A DNA stretch of 21,213 nucleotides from Tritrichomonas musculus (taxonomy: Eukaryota > Parabasalia > Tritrichomonadida > Tritrichomonadidae), in NCBI GenBank assembly GCA_039105265.1, contig JAPFFF010000505.1:1-21213 (forward strand). The letters are read 5' to 3'. The position numbers and the translations under genes were made by a program. The notes under the pieces are model-generated. The model saw only the letters and a program-made list of their open reading frames with translations. It made no database searches and was not told the DNA's origin. Shown in pieces: positions 7,277 through 21,213 of the stretch (positions are counted from its first letter, which is position 1; each line of letters starts with the position of its first letter).

Positions 7277-9708
7277 ACATTGTATTTCGATAGATTGCAA
7301 TACAATTGATGTATAATTGTAAATAGAATCGTTATATTTATGAGTAGTGGTAAAAAATGCTTTGATTTTTGAATATGCTCTCTAATATATCCCAAAAATA
7401 CAATTTTTTGATTTTTCAAAAACATTTAAAAAATGATAAAAGTAATATCAATCTCATTAAATCGACGAAATAAATTGTGTTATAGGATGTTCTTCGTTTG
7501 ATATCATTTAATGTTATAAATATCCCATACACATAAAAATACAAACAAAAACTATTTTTTTATAATGGTCATTAAAAATGCATTCAATTATTTGATTATT
7601 TCTAAACACAGAATGAAAATATAAAGGCCTTGCTGGTATCAAATGGTTTGTTTTTACTTGCAATTTTACTTTTATATGGCTTTAGTTCAAGATAAAAAGA
7701 TACTGCAGATATTTGAGTCTTTTTCTTAAAAACACGCACTTATCAATTTTTCAAAAAACAAAAATTTTATAAAAAAAGAATCATTATGATGCATACAAAT
7801 GTTACCAAAGGACAATAATGCATATATTAATTTTATATTATGTAATGTTCTATATGAAATGGAAATTATTGAGTTTCACTTTTTCTATATGTGACTTTTT
7901 GATAAAATAAAATTTTTAAAATTTTTGATTTTAAAAATACTAGAACGTAGGAAACTTTCGAATTTTGGAGATATGATTCGAAATTGATATATTATAATTA
8001 TTGGGAGTAAATATTATCAAATATAAATTTTGAGCAAAATCGTGGCGTTGGGTTTTTCGGAAAATACGTTTTTTCAAAAATGACGCGAAAAAGATAGTAT
8101 AGCAAGAGTTCAAAGATATCGTGAAAATATATTATATAGGATGTATAGTTAATCATATATTATCTATTAAATGTTTACTTAGCCATGGCTTGTGTAGAGA
8201 TATGTATGAAACAAAGTTATGCATGGTGCATGTTAATTTGCACTTTAGTATATTAGGAAAAAAGTGACAAAGTGAAAGGTAACTAAGTGCGCATGATATG
8301 TTAAAACGAGTTTTATATTCTCATATATGTTATAGCAGAAAATCAGATTTGCAGACATGTTCTATAAGAAAATCGTATTTAGAAAATTTTTTCGGAAGAA
8401 AATTGGTTTTTTCCAATTTTTGAAAAAAGTGCCTTTTTTAATATATTTATATACTGATCAAAAAGTGACATTTTAAGATAATAACCATATAAAAATAATT
8501 ATCATAGAGTGATAAATATAATTATCACAAAAAAATCGGAGCTTAACCATTGCATCCGGAGATACGTCGATTTTTGTGGTTTTTCGATGATTTTACGATT
8601 TTTTTAAAAAAAGCTGACATAATAAATGCGTACACCTACAGGCATTCAGTAAAAAATTTATTAATTAATAGTTTATTATCTGTATTATAATATATCAGAA
8701 TTTAAAAAAATTCCAACGCCACAATTTTGAAAAAAGTTTGTTTCAAGTTACAACAAAAATTGAATGGGATTTCCTCTCAATTTTTGAAAATTGTTTTAAC
8801 AATATCTCAGATTATAAGCAAAATAAATGATATGTTTTATAACAAAATATTATTATAATATGATTATCTTTATTATATATTAGTTTCAAGAAATTTTCCA
8901 GAGTTTCCTACGTTCTAGTATTTTGGCCCTCTAAAGCCAAAAATTTAATGATTGACGTAAAACATTGAATTTTTCAATACAACAACCTATTTTTTAAGAT
9001 GGAAATAGAATTATAACATAAAATACTATCTTTATGTCTTTAAAAAAATGAAAAAATAAATTTGTGTATAGTTTAAACATAGATAAATTGTATGCATCAC
9101 GTCACGTTTTTTGAAAAAGAGCTGATATTGTAAGATTGCATAGTTTTTGATAATAGTATATATAACAAATATCTGATATTATTCCTATATGATATCATTT
9201 GTATATTTAAAATGCTGATATAACTTGTTTTTGTGGAGATAACTATGTCAAATATTGAACATAAATTTTTATCTTGGAACTTTTTTCTTCTTTTAAAAAA
9301 AATATCATTAGAAAAAAGTGCTTCTTTCCATTTTAATTATGAATCTGAAAGTATAAGCAAAGTATAACATTTTTGCAAATTAAAAAGATGATAATCATGC
9401 TTCTTTTAGTATTAAATTGTAAAAAACAAGATCGCGAATATAGAAGAAATGATAGGGAAATGCTGACTAATTTGTAAATCTTTATTAAGGCATGAAAGAA
9501 AAAAAGCATGTACCTAATTTTACCATTGCTTTATTTAGTATGCATATTAAGGAATATATATCTAAAAAAATCTAAGTTGTTAAGTTATAACTAGTCATAT
9601 TTTTTTTCAGTCTAAAGAATATAGCAGTTTAGTATATTGTAACAGAAAAAAAACTTGATTGATTAATGACTAGCAGTTTGCGATTTTTCCCATAAAATCT
9701 ATAATATG
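7277..9708 (+). repeat. Array copy 4, full-length unit
   Basis: The unit is exactly 2,432 bp, carries the 20-bp segment absent from copy 1, and has the same junction context (ctataatatg then acattgtatt) at both ends. Confidence 0.97.
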
Positions 9709-12140
9709 ACATTGTATTTCGATAGATTGCAATACAATTGATGTATAATTGTAAATAGAATCGTTATATTTATGAGTAGTGGTAAAAAATGCTTTGATTT
9801 TTGAATATGCTCTCTAATATATCCCAAAAATACAATTTTTTGATTTTTCAAAAACATTTAAAAAATGATAAAAGTAATATCAATCTCATTAAATCGACGA
9901 AATAAATTGTGTTATAGGATGTTCTTCGTTTGATATCATTTAATGTTATAAATATCCCATACACATAAAAATACAAACAAAAACTATTTTTTTATAATGG
10001 TCATTAAAAATGCATTCAATTATTTGATTATTTCTAAACACAGAATGAAAATATAAAGGCCTTGCTGGTATCAAATGGTTTGTTTTTACTTGCAATTTTA
10101 CTTTTATATGGCTTTAGTTCAAGATAAAAAGATACTGCAGATATTTGAGTCTTTTTCTTAAAAACACGCACTTATCAATTTTTCAAAAAACAAAAATTTT
10201 ATAAAAAAAGAATCATTATGATGCATACAAATGTTACCAAAGGACAATAATGCATATATTAATTTTATATTATGTAATGTTCTATATGAAATGGAAATTA
10301 TTGAGTTTCACTTTTTCTATATGTGACTTTTTGATAAAATAAAATTTTTAAAATTTTTGATTTTAAAAATACTAGAACGTAGGAAACTTTCGAATTTTGG
10401 AGATATGATTCGAAATTGATATATTATAATTATTGGGAGTAAATATTATCAAATATAAATTTTGAGCAAAATCGTGGCGTTGGGTTTTTCGGAAAATACG
10501 TTTTTTCAAAAATGACGCGAAAAAGATAGTATAGCAAGAGTTCAAAGATATCGTGAAAATATATTATATAGGATGTATAGTTAATCATATATTATCTATT
10601 AAATGTTTACTTAGCCATGGCTTGTGTAGAGATATGTATGAAACAAAGTTATGCATGGTGCATGTTAATTTGCACTTTAGTATATTAGGAAAAAAGTGAC
10701 AAAGTGAAAGGTAACTAAGTGCGCATGATATGTTAAAACGAGTTTTATATTCTCATATATGTTATAGCAGAAAATCAGATTTGCAGACATGTTCTATAAG
10801 AAAATCGTATTTAGAAAATTTTTTCGGAAGAAAATTGGTTTTTTCCAATTTTTGAAAAAAGTGCCTTTTTTAATATATTTATATACTGATCAAAAAGTGA
10901 CATTTTAAGATAATAACCATATAAAAATAATTATCATAGAGTGATAAATATAATTATCACAAAAAAATCGGAGCTTAACCATTGCATCCGGAGATACGTC
11001 GATTTTTGTGGTTTTTCGATGATTTTACGATTTTTTTAAAAAAAGCTGACATAATAAATGCGTACACCTACAGGCATTCAGTAAAAAATTTATTAATTAA
11101 TAGTTTATTATCTGTATTATAATATATCAGAATTTAAAAAAATTCCAACGCCACAATTTTGAAAAAAGTTTGTTTCAAGTTACAACAAAAATTGAATGGG
11201 ATTTCCTCTCAATTTTTGAAAATTGTTTTAACAATATCTCAGATTATAAGCAAAATAAATGATATGTTTTATAACAAAATATTATTATAATATGATTATC
11301 TTTATTATATATTAGTTTCAAGAAATTTTCCAGAGTTTCCTACGTTCTAGTATTTTGGCCCTCTAAAGCCAAAAATTTAATGATTGACGTAAAACATTGA
11401 ATTTTTCAATACAACAACCTATTTTTTAAGATGGAAATAGAATTATAACATAAAATACTATCTTTATGTCTTTAAAAAAATGAAAAAATAAATTTGTGTA
11501 TAGTTTAAACATAGATAAATTGTATGCATCACGTCACGTTTTTTGAAAAAGAGCTGATATTGTAAGATTGCATAGTTTTTGATAATAGTATATATAACAA
11601 ATATCTGATATTATTCCTATATGATATCATTTGTATATTTAAAATGCTGATATAACTTGTTTTTGTGGAGATAACTATGTCAAATATTGAACATAAATTT
11701 TTATCTTGGAACTTTTTTCTTCTTTTAAAAAAAATATCATTAGAAAAAAGTGCTTCTTTCCATTTTAATTATGAATCTGAAAGTATAAGCAAAGTATAAC
11801 ATTTTTGCAAATTAAAAAGATGATAATCATGCTTCTTTTAGTATTAAATTGTAAAAAACAAGATCGCGAATATAGAAGAAATGATAGGGAAATGCTGACT
11901 AATTTGTAAATCTTTATTAAGGCATGAAAGAAAAAAAGCATGTACCTAATTTTACCATTGCTTTATTTAGTATGCATATTAAGGAATATATATCTAAAAA
12001 AATCTAAGTTGTTAAGTTATAACTAGTCATATTTTTTTTCAGTCTAAAGAATATAGCAGTTTAGTATATTGTAACAGAAAAAAAACTTGATTGATTAATG
12101 ACTAGCAGTTTGCGATTTTTCCCATAAAATCTATAATATG
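9709..12140 (+). repeat. Array copy 5, full-length unit
   Basis: The unit is exactly 2,432 bp and carries the 20-bp segment absent from copy 1. No internal rearrangement was seen. Confidence 0.97.
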
Positions 12141-14572
12141 ACATTGTATTTCGATAGATTGCAATACAATTGATGTATAATTGTAAATAGAATCGTTATA
12201 TTTATGAGTAGTGGTAAAAAATGCTTTGATTTTTGAATATGCTCTCTAATATATCCCAAAAATACAATTTTTTGATTTTTCAAAAACATTTAAAAAATGA
12301 TAAAAGTAATATCAATCTCATTAAATCGACGAAATAAATTGTGTTATAGGATGTTCTTCGTTTGATATCATTTAATGTTATAAATATCCCATACACATAA
12401 AAATACAAACAAAAACTATTTTTTTATAATGGTCATTAAAAATGCATTCAATTATTTGATTATTTCTAAACACAGAATGAAAATATAAAGGCCTTGCTGG
12501 TATCAAATGGTTTGTTTTTACTTGCAATTTTACTTTTATATGGCTTTAGTTCAAGATAAAAAGATACTGCAGATATTTGAGTCTTTTTCTTAAAAACACG
12601 CACTTATCAATTTTTCAAAAAACAAAAATTTTATAAAAAAAGAATCATTATGATGCATACAAATGTTACCAAAGGACAATAATGCATATATTAATTTTAT
12701 ATTATGTAATGTTCTATATGAAATGGAAATTATTGAGTTTCACTTTTTCTATATGTGACTTTTTGATAAAATAAAATTTTTAAAATTTTTGATTTTAAAA
12801 ATACTAGAACGTAGGAAACTTTCGAATTTTGGAGATATGATTCGAAATTGATATATTATAATTATTGGGAGTAAATATTATCAAATATAAATTTTGAGCA
12901 AAATCGTGGCGTTGGGTTTTTCGGAAAATACGTTTTTTCAAAAATGACGCGAAAAAGATAGTATAGCAAGAGTTCAAAGATATCGTGAAAATATATTATA
13001 TAGGATGTATAGTTAATCATATATTATCTATTAAATGTTTACTTAGCCATGGCTTGTGTAGAGATATGTATGAAACAAAGTTATGCATGGTGCATGTTAA
13101 TTTGCACTTTAGTATATTAGGAAAAAAGTGACAAAGTGAAAGGTAACTAAGTGCGCATGATATGTTAAAACGAGTTTTATATTCTCATATATGTTATAGC
13201 AGAAAATCAGATTTGCAGACATGTTCTATAAGAAAATCGTATTTAGAAAATTTTTTCGGAAGAAAATTGGTTTTTTCCAATTTTTGAAAAAAGTGCCTTT
13301 TTTAATATATTTATATACTGATCAAAAAGTGACATTTTAAGATAATAACCATATAAAAATAATTATCATAGAGTGATAAATATAATTATCACAAAAAAAT
13401 CGGAGCTTAACCATTGCATCCGGAGATACGTCGATTTTTGTGGTTTTTCGATGATTTTACGATTTTTTTAAAAAAAGCTGACATAATAAATGCGTACACC
13501 TACAGGCATTCAGTAAAAAATTTATTAATTAATAGTTTATTATCTGTATTATAATATATCAGAATTTAAAAAAATTCCAACGCCACAATTTTGAAAAAAG
13601 TTTGTTTCAAGTTACAACAAAAATTGAATGGGATTTCCTCTCAATTTTTGAAAATTGTTTTAACAATATCTCAGATTATAAGCAAAATAAATGATATGTT
13701 TTATAACAAAATATTATTATAATATGATTATCTTTATTATATATTAGTTTCAAGAAATTTTCCAGAGTTTCCTACGTTCTAGTATTTTGGCCCTCTAAAG
13801 CCAAAAATTTAATGATTGACGTAAAACATTGAATTTTTCAATACAACAACCTATTTTTTAAGATGGAAATAGAATTATAACATAAAATACTATCTTTATG
13901 TCTTTAAAAAAATGAAAAAATAAATTTGTGTATAGTTTAAACATAGATAAATTGTATGCATCACGTCACGTTTTTTGAAAAAGAGCTGATATTGTAAGAT
14001 TGCATAGTTTTTGATAATAGTATATATAACAAATATCTGATATTATTCCTATATGATATCATTTGTATATTTAAAATGCTGATATAACTTGTTTTTGTGG
14101 AGATAACTATGTCAAATATTGAACATAAATTTTTATCTTGGAACTTTTTTCTTCTTTTAAAAAAAATATCATTAGAAAAAAGTGCTTCTTTCCATTTTAA
14201 TTATGAATCTGAAAGTATAAGCAAAGTATAACATTTTTGCAAATTAAAAAGATGATAATCATGCTTCTTTTAGTATTAAATTGTAAAAAACAAGATCGCG
14301 AATATAGAAGAAATGATAGGGAAATGCTGACTAATTTGTAAATCTTTATTAAGGCATGAAAGAAAAAAAGCATGTACCTAATTTTACCATTGCTTTATTT
14401 AGTATGCATATTAAGGAATATATATCTAAAAAAATCTAAGTTGTTAAGTTATAACTAGTCATATTTTTTTTCAGTCTAAAGAATATAGCAGTTTAGTATA
14501 TTGTAACAGAAAAAAAACTTGATTGATTAATGACTAGCAGTTTGCGATTTTTCCCATAAAATCTATAATATG
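12141..14572 (+). repeat. Array copy 6, full-length unit
   Basis: The unit is exactly 2,432 bp and carries the 20-bp segment absent from copy 1. No internal rearrangement was seen. Confidence 0.97.
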
Positions 14573-17004
14573 ACATTGTATTTCGATAGATTGCAATACA
14601 ATTGATGTATAATTGTAAATAGAATCGTTATATTTATGAGTAGTGGTAAAAAATGCTTTGATTTTTGAATATGCTCTCTAATATATCCCAAAAATACAAT
14701 TTTTTGATTTTTCAAAAACATTTAAAAAATGATAAAAGTAATATCAATCTCATTAAATCGACGAAATAAATTGTGTTATAGGATGTTCTTCGTTTGATAT
14801 CATTTAATGTTATAAATATCCCATACACATAAAAATACAAACAAAAACTATTTTTTTATAATGGTCATTAAAAATGCATTCAATTATTTGATTATTTCTA
14901 AACACAGAATGAAAATATAAAGGCCTTGCTGGTATCAAATGGTTTGTTTTTACTTGCAATTTTACTTTTATATGGCTTTAGTTCAAGATAAAAAGATACT
15001 GCAGATATTTGAGTCTTTTTCTTAAAAACACGCACTTATCAATTTTTCAAAAAACAAAAATTTTATAAAAAAAGAATCATTATGATGCATACAAATGTTA
15101 CCAAAGGACAATAATGCATATATTAATTTTATATTATGTAATGTTCTATATGAAATGGAAATTATTGAGTTTCACTTTTTCTATATGTGACTTTTTGATA
15201 AAATAAAATTTTTAAAATTTTTGATTTTAAAAATACTAGAACGTAGGAAACTTTCGAATTTTGGAGATATGATTCGAAATTGATATATTATAATTATTGG
15301 GAGTAAATATTATCAAATATAAATTTTGAGCAAAATCGTGGCGTTGGGTTTTTCGGAAAATACGTTTTTTCAAAAATGACGCGAAAAAGATAGTATAGCA
15401 AGAGTTCAAAGATATCGTGAAAATATATTATATAGGATGTATAGTTAATCATATATTATCTATTAAATGTTTACTTAGCCATGGCTTGTGTAGAGATATG
15501 TATGAAACAAAGTTATGCATGGTGCATGTTAATTTGCACTTTAGTATATTAGGAAAAAAGTGACAAAGTGAAAGGTAACTAAGTGCGCATGATATGTTAA
15601 AACGAGTTTTATATTCTCATATATGTTATAGCAGAAAATCAGATTTGCAGACATGTTCTATAAGAAAATCGTATTTAGAAAATTTTTTCGGAAGAAAATT
15701 GGTTTTTTCCAATTTTTGAAAAAAGTGCCTTTTTTAATATATTTATATACTGATCAAAAAGTGACATTTTAAGATAATAACCATATAAAAATAATTATCA
15801 TAGAGTGATAAATATAATTATCACAAAAAAATCGGAGCTTAACCATTGCATCCGGAGATACGTCGATTTTTGTGGTTTTTCGATGATTTTACGATTTTTT
15901 TAAAAAAAGCTGACATAATAAATGCGTACACCTACAGGCATTCAGTAAAAAATTTATTAATTAATAGTTTATTATCTGTATTATAATATATCAGAATTTA
16001 AAAAAATTCCAACGCCACAATTTTGAAAAAAGTTTGTTTCAAGTTACAACAAAAATTGAATGGGATTTCCTCTCAATTTTTGAAAATTGTTTTAACAATA
16101 TCTCAGATTATAAGCAAAATAAATGATATGTTTTATAACAAAATATTATTATAATATGATTATCTTTATTATATATTAGTTTCAAGAAATTTTCCAGAGT
16201 TTCCTACGTTCTAGTATTTTGGCCCTCTAAAGCCAAAAATTTAATGATTGACGTAAAACATTGAATTTTTCAATACAACAACCTATTTTTTAAGATGGAA
16301 ATAGAATTATAACATAAAATACTATCTTTATGTCTTTAAAAAAATGAAAAAATAAATTTGTGTATAGTTTAAACATAGATAAATTGTATGCATCACGTCA
16401 CGTTTTTTGAAAAAGAGCTGATATTGTAAGATTGCATAGTTTTTGATAATAGTATATATAACAAATATCTGATATTATTCCTATATGATATCATTTGTAT
16501 ATTTAAAATGCTGATATAACTTGTTTTTGTGGAGATAACTATGTCAAATATTGAACATAAATTTTTATCTTGGAACTTTTTTCTTCTTTTAAAAAAAATA
16601 TCATTAGAAAAAAGTGCTTCTTTCCATTTTAATTATGAATCTGAAAGTATAAGCAAAGTATAACATTTTTGCAAATTAAAAAGATGATAATCATGCTTCT
16701 TTTAGTATTAAATTGTAAAAAACAAGATCGCGAATATAGAAGAAATGATAGGGAAATGCTGACTAATTTGTAAATCTTTATTAAGGCATGAAAGAAAAAA
16801 AGCATGTACCTAATTTTACCATTGCTTTATTTAGTATGCATATTAAGGAATATATATCTAAAAAAATCTAAGTTGTTAAGTTATAACTAGTCATATTTTT
16901 TTTCAGTCTAAAGAATATAGCAGTTTAGTATATTGTAACAGAAAAAAAACTTGATTGATTAATGACTAGCAGTTTGCGATTTTTCCCATAAAATCTATAA
17001 TATG
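14573..17004 (+). repeat. Array copy 7, full-length unit
   Basis: The unit is exactly 2,432 bp and carries the 20-bp segment absent from copy 1. No internal rearrangement was seen. Confidence 0.97.
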
Positions 17005-19436
17005 ACATTGTATTTCGATAGATTGCAATACAATTGATGTATAATTGTAAATAGAATCGTTATATTTATGAGTAGTGGTAAAAAATGCTTTGATTTTTGA
17101 ATATGCTCTCTAATATATCCCAAAAATACAATTTTTTGATTTTTCAAAAACATTTAAAAAATGATAAAAGTAATATCAATCTCATTAAATCGACGAAATA
17201 AATTGTGTTATAGGATGTTCTTCGTTTGATATCATTTAATGTTATAAATATCCCATACACATAAAAATACAAACAAAAACTATTTTTTTATAATGGTCAT
17301 TAAAAATGCATTCAATTATTTGATTATTTCTAAACACAGAATGAAAATATAAAGGCCTTGCTGGTATCAAATGGTTTGTTTTTACTTGCAATTTTACTTT
17401 TATATGGCTTTAGTTCAAGATAAAAAGATACTGCAGATATTTGAGTCTTTTTCTTAAAAACACGCACTTATCAATTTTTCAAAAAACAAAAATTTTATAA
17501 AAAAAGAATCATTATGATGCATACAAATGTTACCAAAGGACAATAATGCATATATTAATTTTATATTATGTAATGTTCTATATGAAATGGAAATTATTGA
17601 GTTTCACTTTTTCTATATGTGACTTTTTGATAAAATAAAATTTTTAAAATTTTTGATTTTAAAAATACTAGAACGTAGGAAACTTTCGAATTTTGGAGAT
17701 ATGATTCGAAATTGATATATTATAATTATTGGGAGTAAATATTATCAAATATAAATTTTGAGCAAAATCGTGGCGTTGGGTTTTTCGGAAAATACGTTTT
17801 TTCAAAAATGACGCGAAAAAGATAGTATAGCAAGAGTTCAAAGATATCGTGAAAATATATTATATAGGATGTATAGTTAATCATATATTATCTATTAAAT
17901 GTTTACTTAGCCATGGCTTGTGTAGAGATATGTATGAAACAAAGTTATGCATGGTGCATGTTAATTTGCACTTTAGTATATTAGGAAAAAAGTGACAAAG
18001 TGAAAGGTAACTAAGTGCGCATGATATGTTAAAACGAGTTTTATATTCTCATATATGTTATAGCAGAAAATCAGATTTGCAGACATGTTCTATAAGAAAA
18101 TCGTATTTAGAAAATTTTTTCGGAAGAAAATTGGTTTTTTCCAATTTTTGAAAAAAGTGCCTTTTTTAATATATTTATATACTGATCAAAAAGTGACATT
18201 TTAAGATAATAACCATATAAAAATAATTATCATAGAGTGATAAATATAATTATCACAAAAAAATCGGAGCTTAACCATTGCATCCGGAGATACGTCGATT
18301 TTTGTGGTTTTTCGATGATTTTACGATTTTTTTAAAAAAAGCTGACATAATAAATGCGTACACCTACAGGCATTCAGTAAAAAATTTATTAATTAATAGT
18401 TTATTATCTGTATTATAATATATCAGAATTTAAAAAAATTCCAACGCCACAATTTTGAAAAAAGTTTGTTTCAAGTTACAACAAAAATTGAATGGGATTT
18501 CCTCTCAATTTTTGAAAATTGTTTTAACAATATCTCAGATTATAAGCAAAATAAATGATATGTTTTATAACAAAATATTATTATAATATGATTATCTTTA
18601 TTATATATTAGTTTCAAGAAATTTTCCAGAGTTTCCTACGTTCTAGTATTTTGGCCCTCTAAAGCCAAAAATTTAATGATTGACGTAAAACATTGAATTT
18701 TTCAATACAACAACCTATTTTTTAAGATGGAAATAGAATTATAACATAAAATACTATCTTTATGTCTTTAAAAAAATGAAAAAATAAATTTGTGTATAGT
18801 TTAAACATAGATAAATTGTATGCATCACGTCACGTTTTTTGAAAAAGAGCTGATATTGTAAGATTGCATAGTTTTTGATAATAGTATATATAACAAATAT
18901 CTGATATTATTCCTATATGATATCATTTGTATATTTAAAATGCTGATATAACTTGTTTTTGTGGAGATAACTATGTCAAATATTGAACATAAATTTTTAT
19001 CTTGGAACTTTTTTCTTCTTTTAAAAAAAATATCATTAGAAAAAAGTGCTTCTTTCCATTTTAATTATGAATCTGAAAGTATAAGCAAAGTATAACATTT
19101 TTGCAAATTAAAAAGATGATAATCATGCTTCTTTTAGTATTAAATTGTAAAAAACAAGATCGCGAATATAGAAGAAATGATAGGGAAATGCTGACTAATT
19201 TGTAAATCTTTATTAAGGCATGAAAGAAAAAAAGCATGTACCTAATTTTACCATTGCTTTATTTAGTATGCATATTAAGGAATATATATCTAAAAAAATC
19301 TAAGTTGTTAAGTTATAACTAGTCATATTTTTTTTCAGTCTAAAGAATATAGCAGTTTAGTATATTGTAACAGAAAAAAAACTTGATTGATTAATGACTA
19401 GCAGTTTGCGATTTTTCCCATAAAATCTATAATATG
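17005..19436 (+). repeat. Array copy 8, full-length unit
   Basis: The unit is exactly 2,432 bp and carries the 20-bp segment absent from copy 1. No internal rearrangement was seen. Confidence 0.97.
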
Positions 19437-21213
19437 ACATTGTATTTCGATAGATTGCAATACAATTGATGTATAATTGTAAATAGAATCGTTATATTTA
19501 TGAGTAGTGGTAAAAAATGCTTTGATTTTTGAATATGCTCTCTAATATATCCCAAAAATACAATTTTTTGATTTTTCAAAAACATTTAAAAAATGATAAA
19601 AGTAATATCAATCTCATTAAATCGACGAAATAAATTGTGTTATAGGATGTTCTTCGTTTGATATCATTTAATGTTATAAATATCCCATACACATAAAAAT
19701 ACAAACAAAAACTATTTTTTTATAATGGTCATTAAAAATGCATTCAATTATTTGATTATTTCTAAACACAGAATGAAAATATAAAGGCCTTGCTGGTATC
19801 AAATGGTTTGTTTTTACTTGCAATTTTACTTTTATATGGCTTTAGTTCAAGATAAAAAGATACTGCAGATATTTGAGTCTTTTTCTTAAAAACACGCACT
19901 TATCAATTTTTCAAAAAACAAAAATTTTATAAAAAAAGAATCATTATGATGCATACAAATGTTACCAAAGGACAATAATGCATATATTAATTTTATATTA
20001 TGTAATGTTCTATATGAAATGGAAATTATTGAGTTTCACTTTTTCTATATGTGACTTTTTGATAAAATAAAATTTTTAAAATTTTTGATTTTAAAAATAC
20101 TAGAACGTAGGAAACTTTCGAATTTTGGAGATATGATTCGAAATTGATATATTATAATTATTGGGAGTAAATATTATCAAATATAAATTTTGAGCAAAAT
20201 CGTGGCGTTGGGTTTTTCGGAAAATACGTTTTTTCAAAAATGACGCGAAAAAGATAGTATAGCAAGAGTTCAAAGATATCGTGAAAATATATTATATAGG
20301 ATGTATAGTTAATCATATATTATCTATTAAATGTTTACTTAGCCATGGCTTGTGTAGAGATATGTATGAAACAAAGTTATGCATGGTGCATGTTAATTTG
20401 CACTTTAGTATATTAGGAAAAAAGTGACAAAGTGAAAGGTAACTAAGTGCGCATGATATGTTAAAACGAGTTTTATATTCTCATATATGTTATAGCAGAA
20501 AATCAGATTTGCAGACATGTTCTATAAGAAAATCGTATTTAGAAAATTTTTTCGGAAGAAAATTGGTTTTTTCCAATTTTTGAAAAAAGTGCCTTTTTTA
20601 ATATATTTATATACTGATCAAAAAGTGACATTTTAAGATAATAACCATATAAAAATAATTATCATAGAGTGATAAATATAATTATCACAAAAAAATCGGA
20701 GCTTAACCATTGCATCCGGAGATACGTCGATTTTTGTGGTTTTTCGATGATTTTACGATTTTTTTAAAAAAAGCTGACATAATAAATGCGTACACCTACA
20801 GGCATTCAGTAAAAAATTTATTAATTAATAGTTTATTATCTGTATTATAATATATCAGAATTTAAAAAAATTCCAACGCCACAATTTTGAAAAAAGTTTG
20901 TTTCAAGTTACAACAAAAATTGAATGGGATTTCCTCTCAATTTTTGAAAATTGTTTTAACAATATCTCAGATTATAAGCAAAATAAATGATATGTTTTAT
21001 AACAAAATATTATTATAATATGATTATCTTTATTATATATTAGTTTCAAGAAATTTTCCAGAGTTTCCTACGTTCTAGTATTTTGGCCCTCTAAAGCCAA
21101 AAATTTAATGATTGACGTAAAACATTGAATTTTTCAATACAACAACCTATTTTTTAAGATGGAAATAGAATTATAACATAAAATACTATCTTTATGTCTT
21201 TAAAAAAATGAAA
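19437..21213 (+). repeat. Array copy 9, partial, cut by window end
   Basis: The first 1,777 bp of the unit are present, including the 20-bp segment absent from copy 1. The window ends in mid-unit within an A-rich stretch, with no sign of array termination. Confidence 0.97.

Larger units (their letters stand above)
1..21213. repeat. Tandem array of a 2,432-bp AT-rich satellite-like unit, about 8.7 copies
   Basis: The sequence beginning acattgtatttcgatagatt recurs at 1, 2413, 4845, 7277, 9709, 12141, 14573, 17005 and 19437, all head to tail on the same strand. Successive spacings are 2,412 bp and then 2,432 bp every time, so no indel separates copies 2 to 8. Line-by-line comparison of several stretches showed no substitution, and homopolymer lengths such as the T8 before cag and the A8 after cag are unchanged in the copies checked. 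GC is about 22%. Stops are dense in all frames and no gene was recognised. The unit length is long for a simple satellite but within the range of complex satellites and higher-order repeats. A chromosomal satellite, a rolling-circle concatemer, or an assembler traversing a 2.4-kb circle all fit; the window has no flank to decide between them. The period and layout are certain. The host is not identified. Confidence 0.98.

Noticed and set aside
1-21213. CRISPR array
   Set aside because: The period is 2.4 kb with no short repeat/spacer alternation and no cas genes.
1-21213. Mitochondrial control region repeats
   Set aside because: No flanking tRNA or rRNA genes, and the size, CpG content and inverted-dimer layout are not typical. 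It cannot be fully excluded without flanks.
1-21213. Relationship to the Drosophila 1.688 (359-bp) satellite, suggested by phrases like ttttgcaaatt and aagttataac
   Set aside because: Matches are short A/T-rich phrases only. Period and overall sequence differ and I could not run an alignment.

Overview
The whole window is one tandem array of a single AT-rich repeat; I find no gene in it. The unit is 2,432 bp. It occurs as one 2,412-bp copy (1-2412), seven full 2,432-bp copies starting at 2413, 4845, 7277, 9709, 12141, 14573 and 17005, and a last copy cut by the window edge (19437-21213, 1,777 bp). The lengths sum exactly to 21,213. I saw no base difference between copies in the stretches I compared. 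The only difference found is 20 bp missing from copy 1, between bases 311 and 312. There is no unique sequence on either side.

The less obvious structure lies inside the unit. Each unit reads as two diverged, inverted copies of an ancestral element of about 1.2 kb. Matching islands of 7 to 23 bp (for example 3070-3092 with 4038-4060, and 2923-2934 with 4224-4235) lie on opposite strands. In copy 2 their midpoints cluster near 3518-3579, and a second set near 4758-4768. The two centres are about 1,216 bp apart, half the unit. The array is therefore an alternating head-to-head and tail-to-tail series of about 17 half-units, amplified as an inverted dimer. Small hairpins sit at both centres. Because the halves are diverged from each other while the dimers look identical, the inversion must be old and the dimer amplification or homogenisation recent.

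GC is about 22% (counted in 13 sampled lines). A/T tracts are frequent and stop codons are dense on both strands. I saw no protein family, rRNA, tRNA, CRISPR, transposase or viral gene. By hand count CpG is not depleted (about 35 per unit against about 30 expected), which argues against a heavily CpG-methylated genome such as a vertebrate's. The style (long AT-rich unit, TTTTTGAAAAA and GGAGATA motifs) is most like satellite DNA of an AT-rich invertebrate, perhaps an insect. That is an impression, not an identification. A rolling-circle concatemer or a circular extrachromosomal element read several times by an assembler would look the same from inside this window.

Reference coordinates for unit-internal features are given in copy 2 (2413-4844), the first full-length copy. 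Add 2432 for each later copy. For copy 1 subtract 2432, or subtract 2412 for positions up to 2723. No genes act together here; any function would be structural or regulatory (satellite chromatin, non-coding transcripts, double-stranded RNA from the inverted halves).
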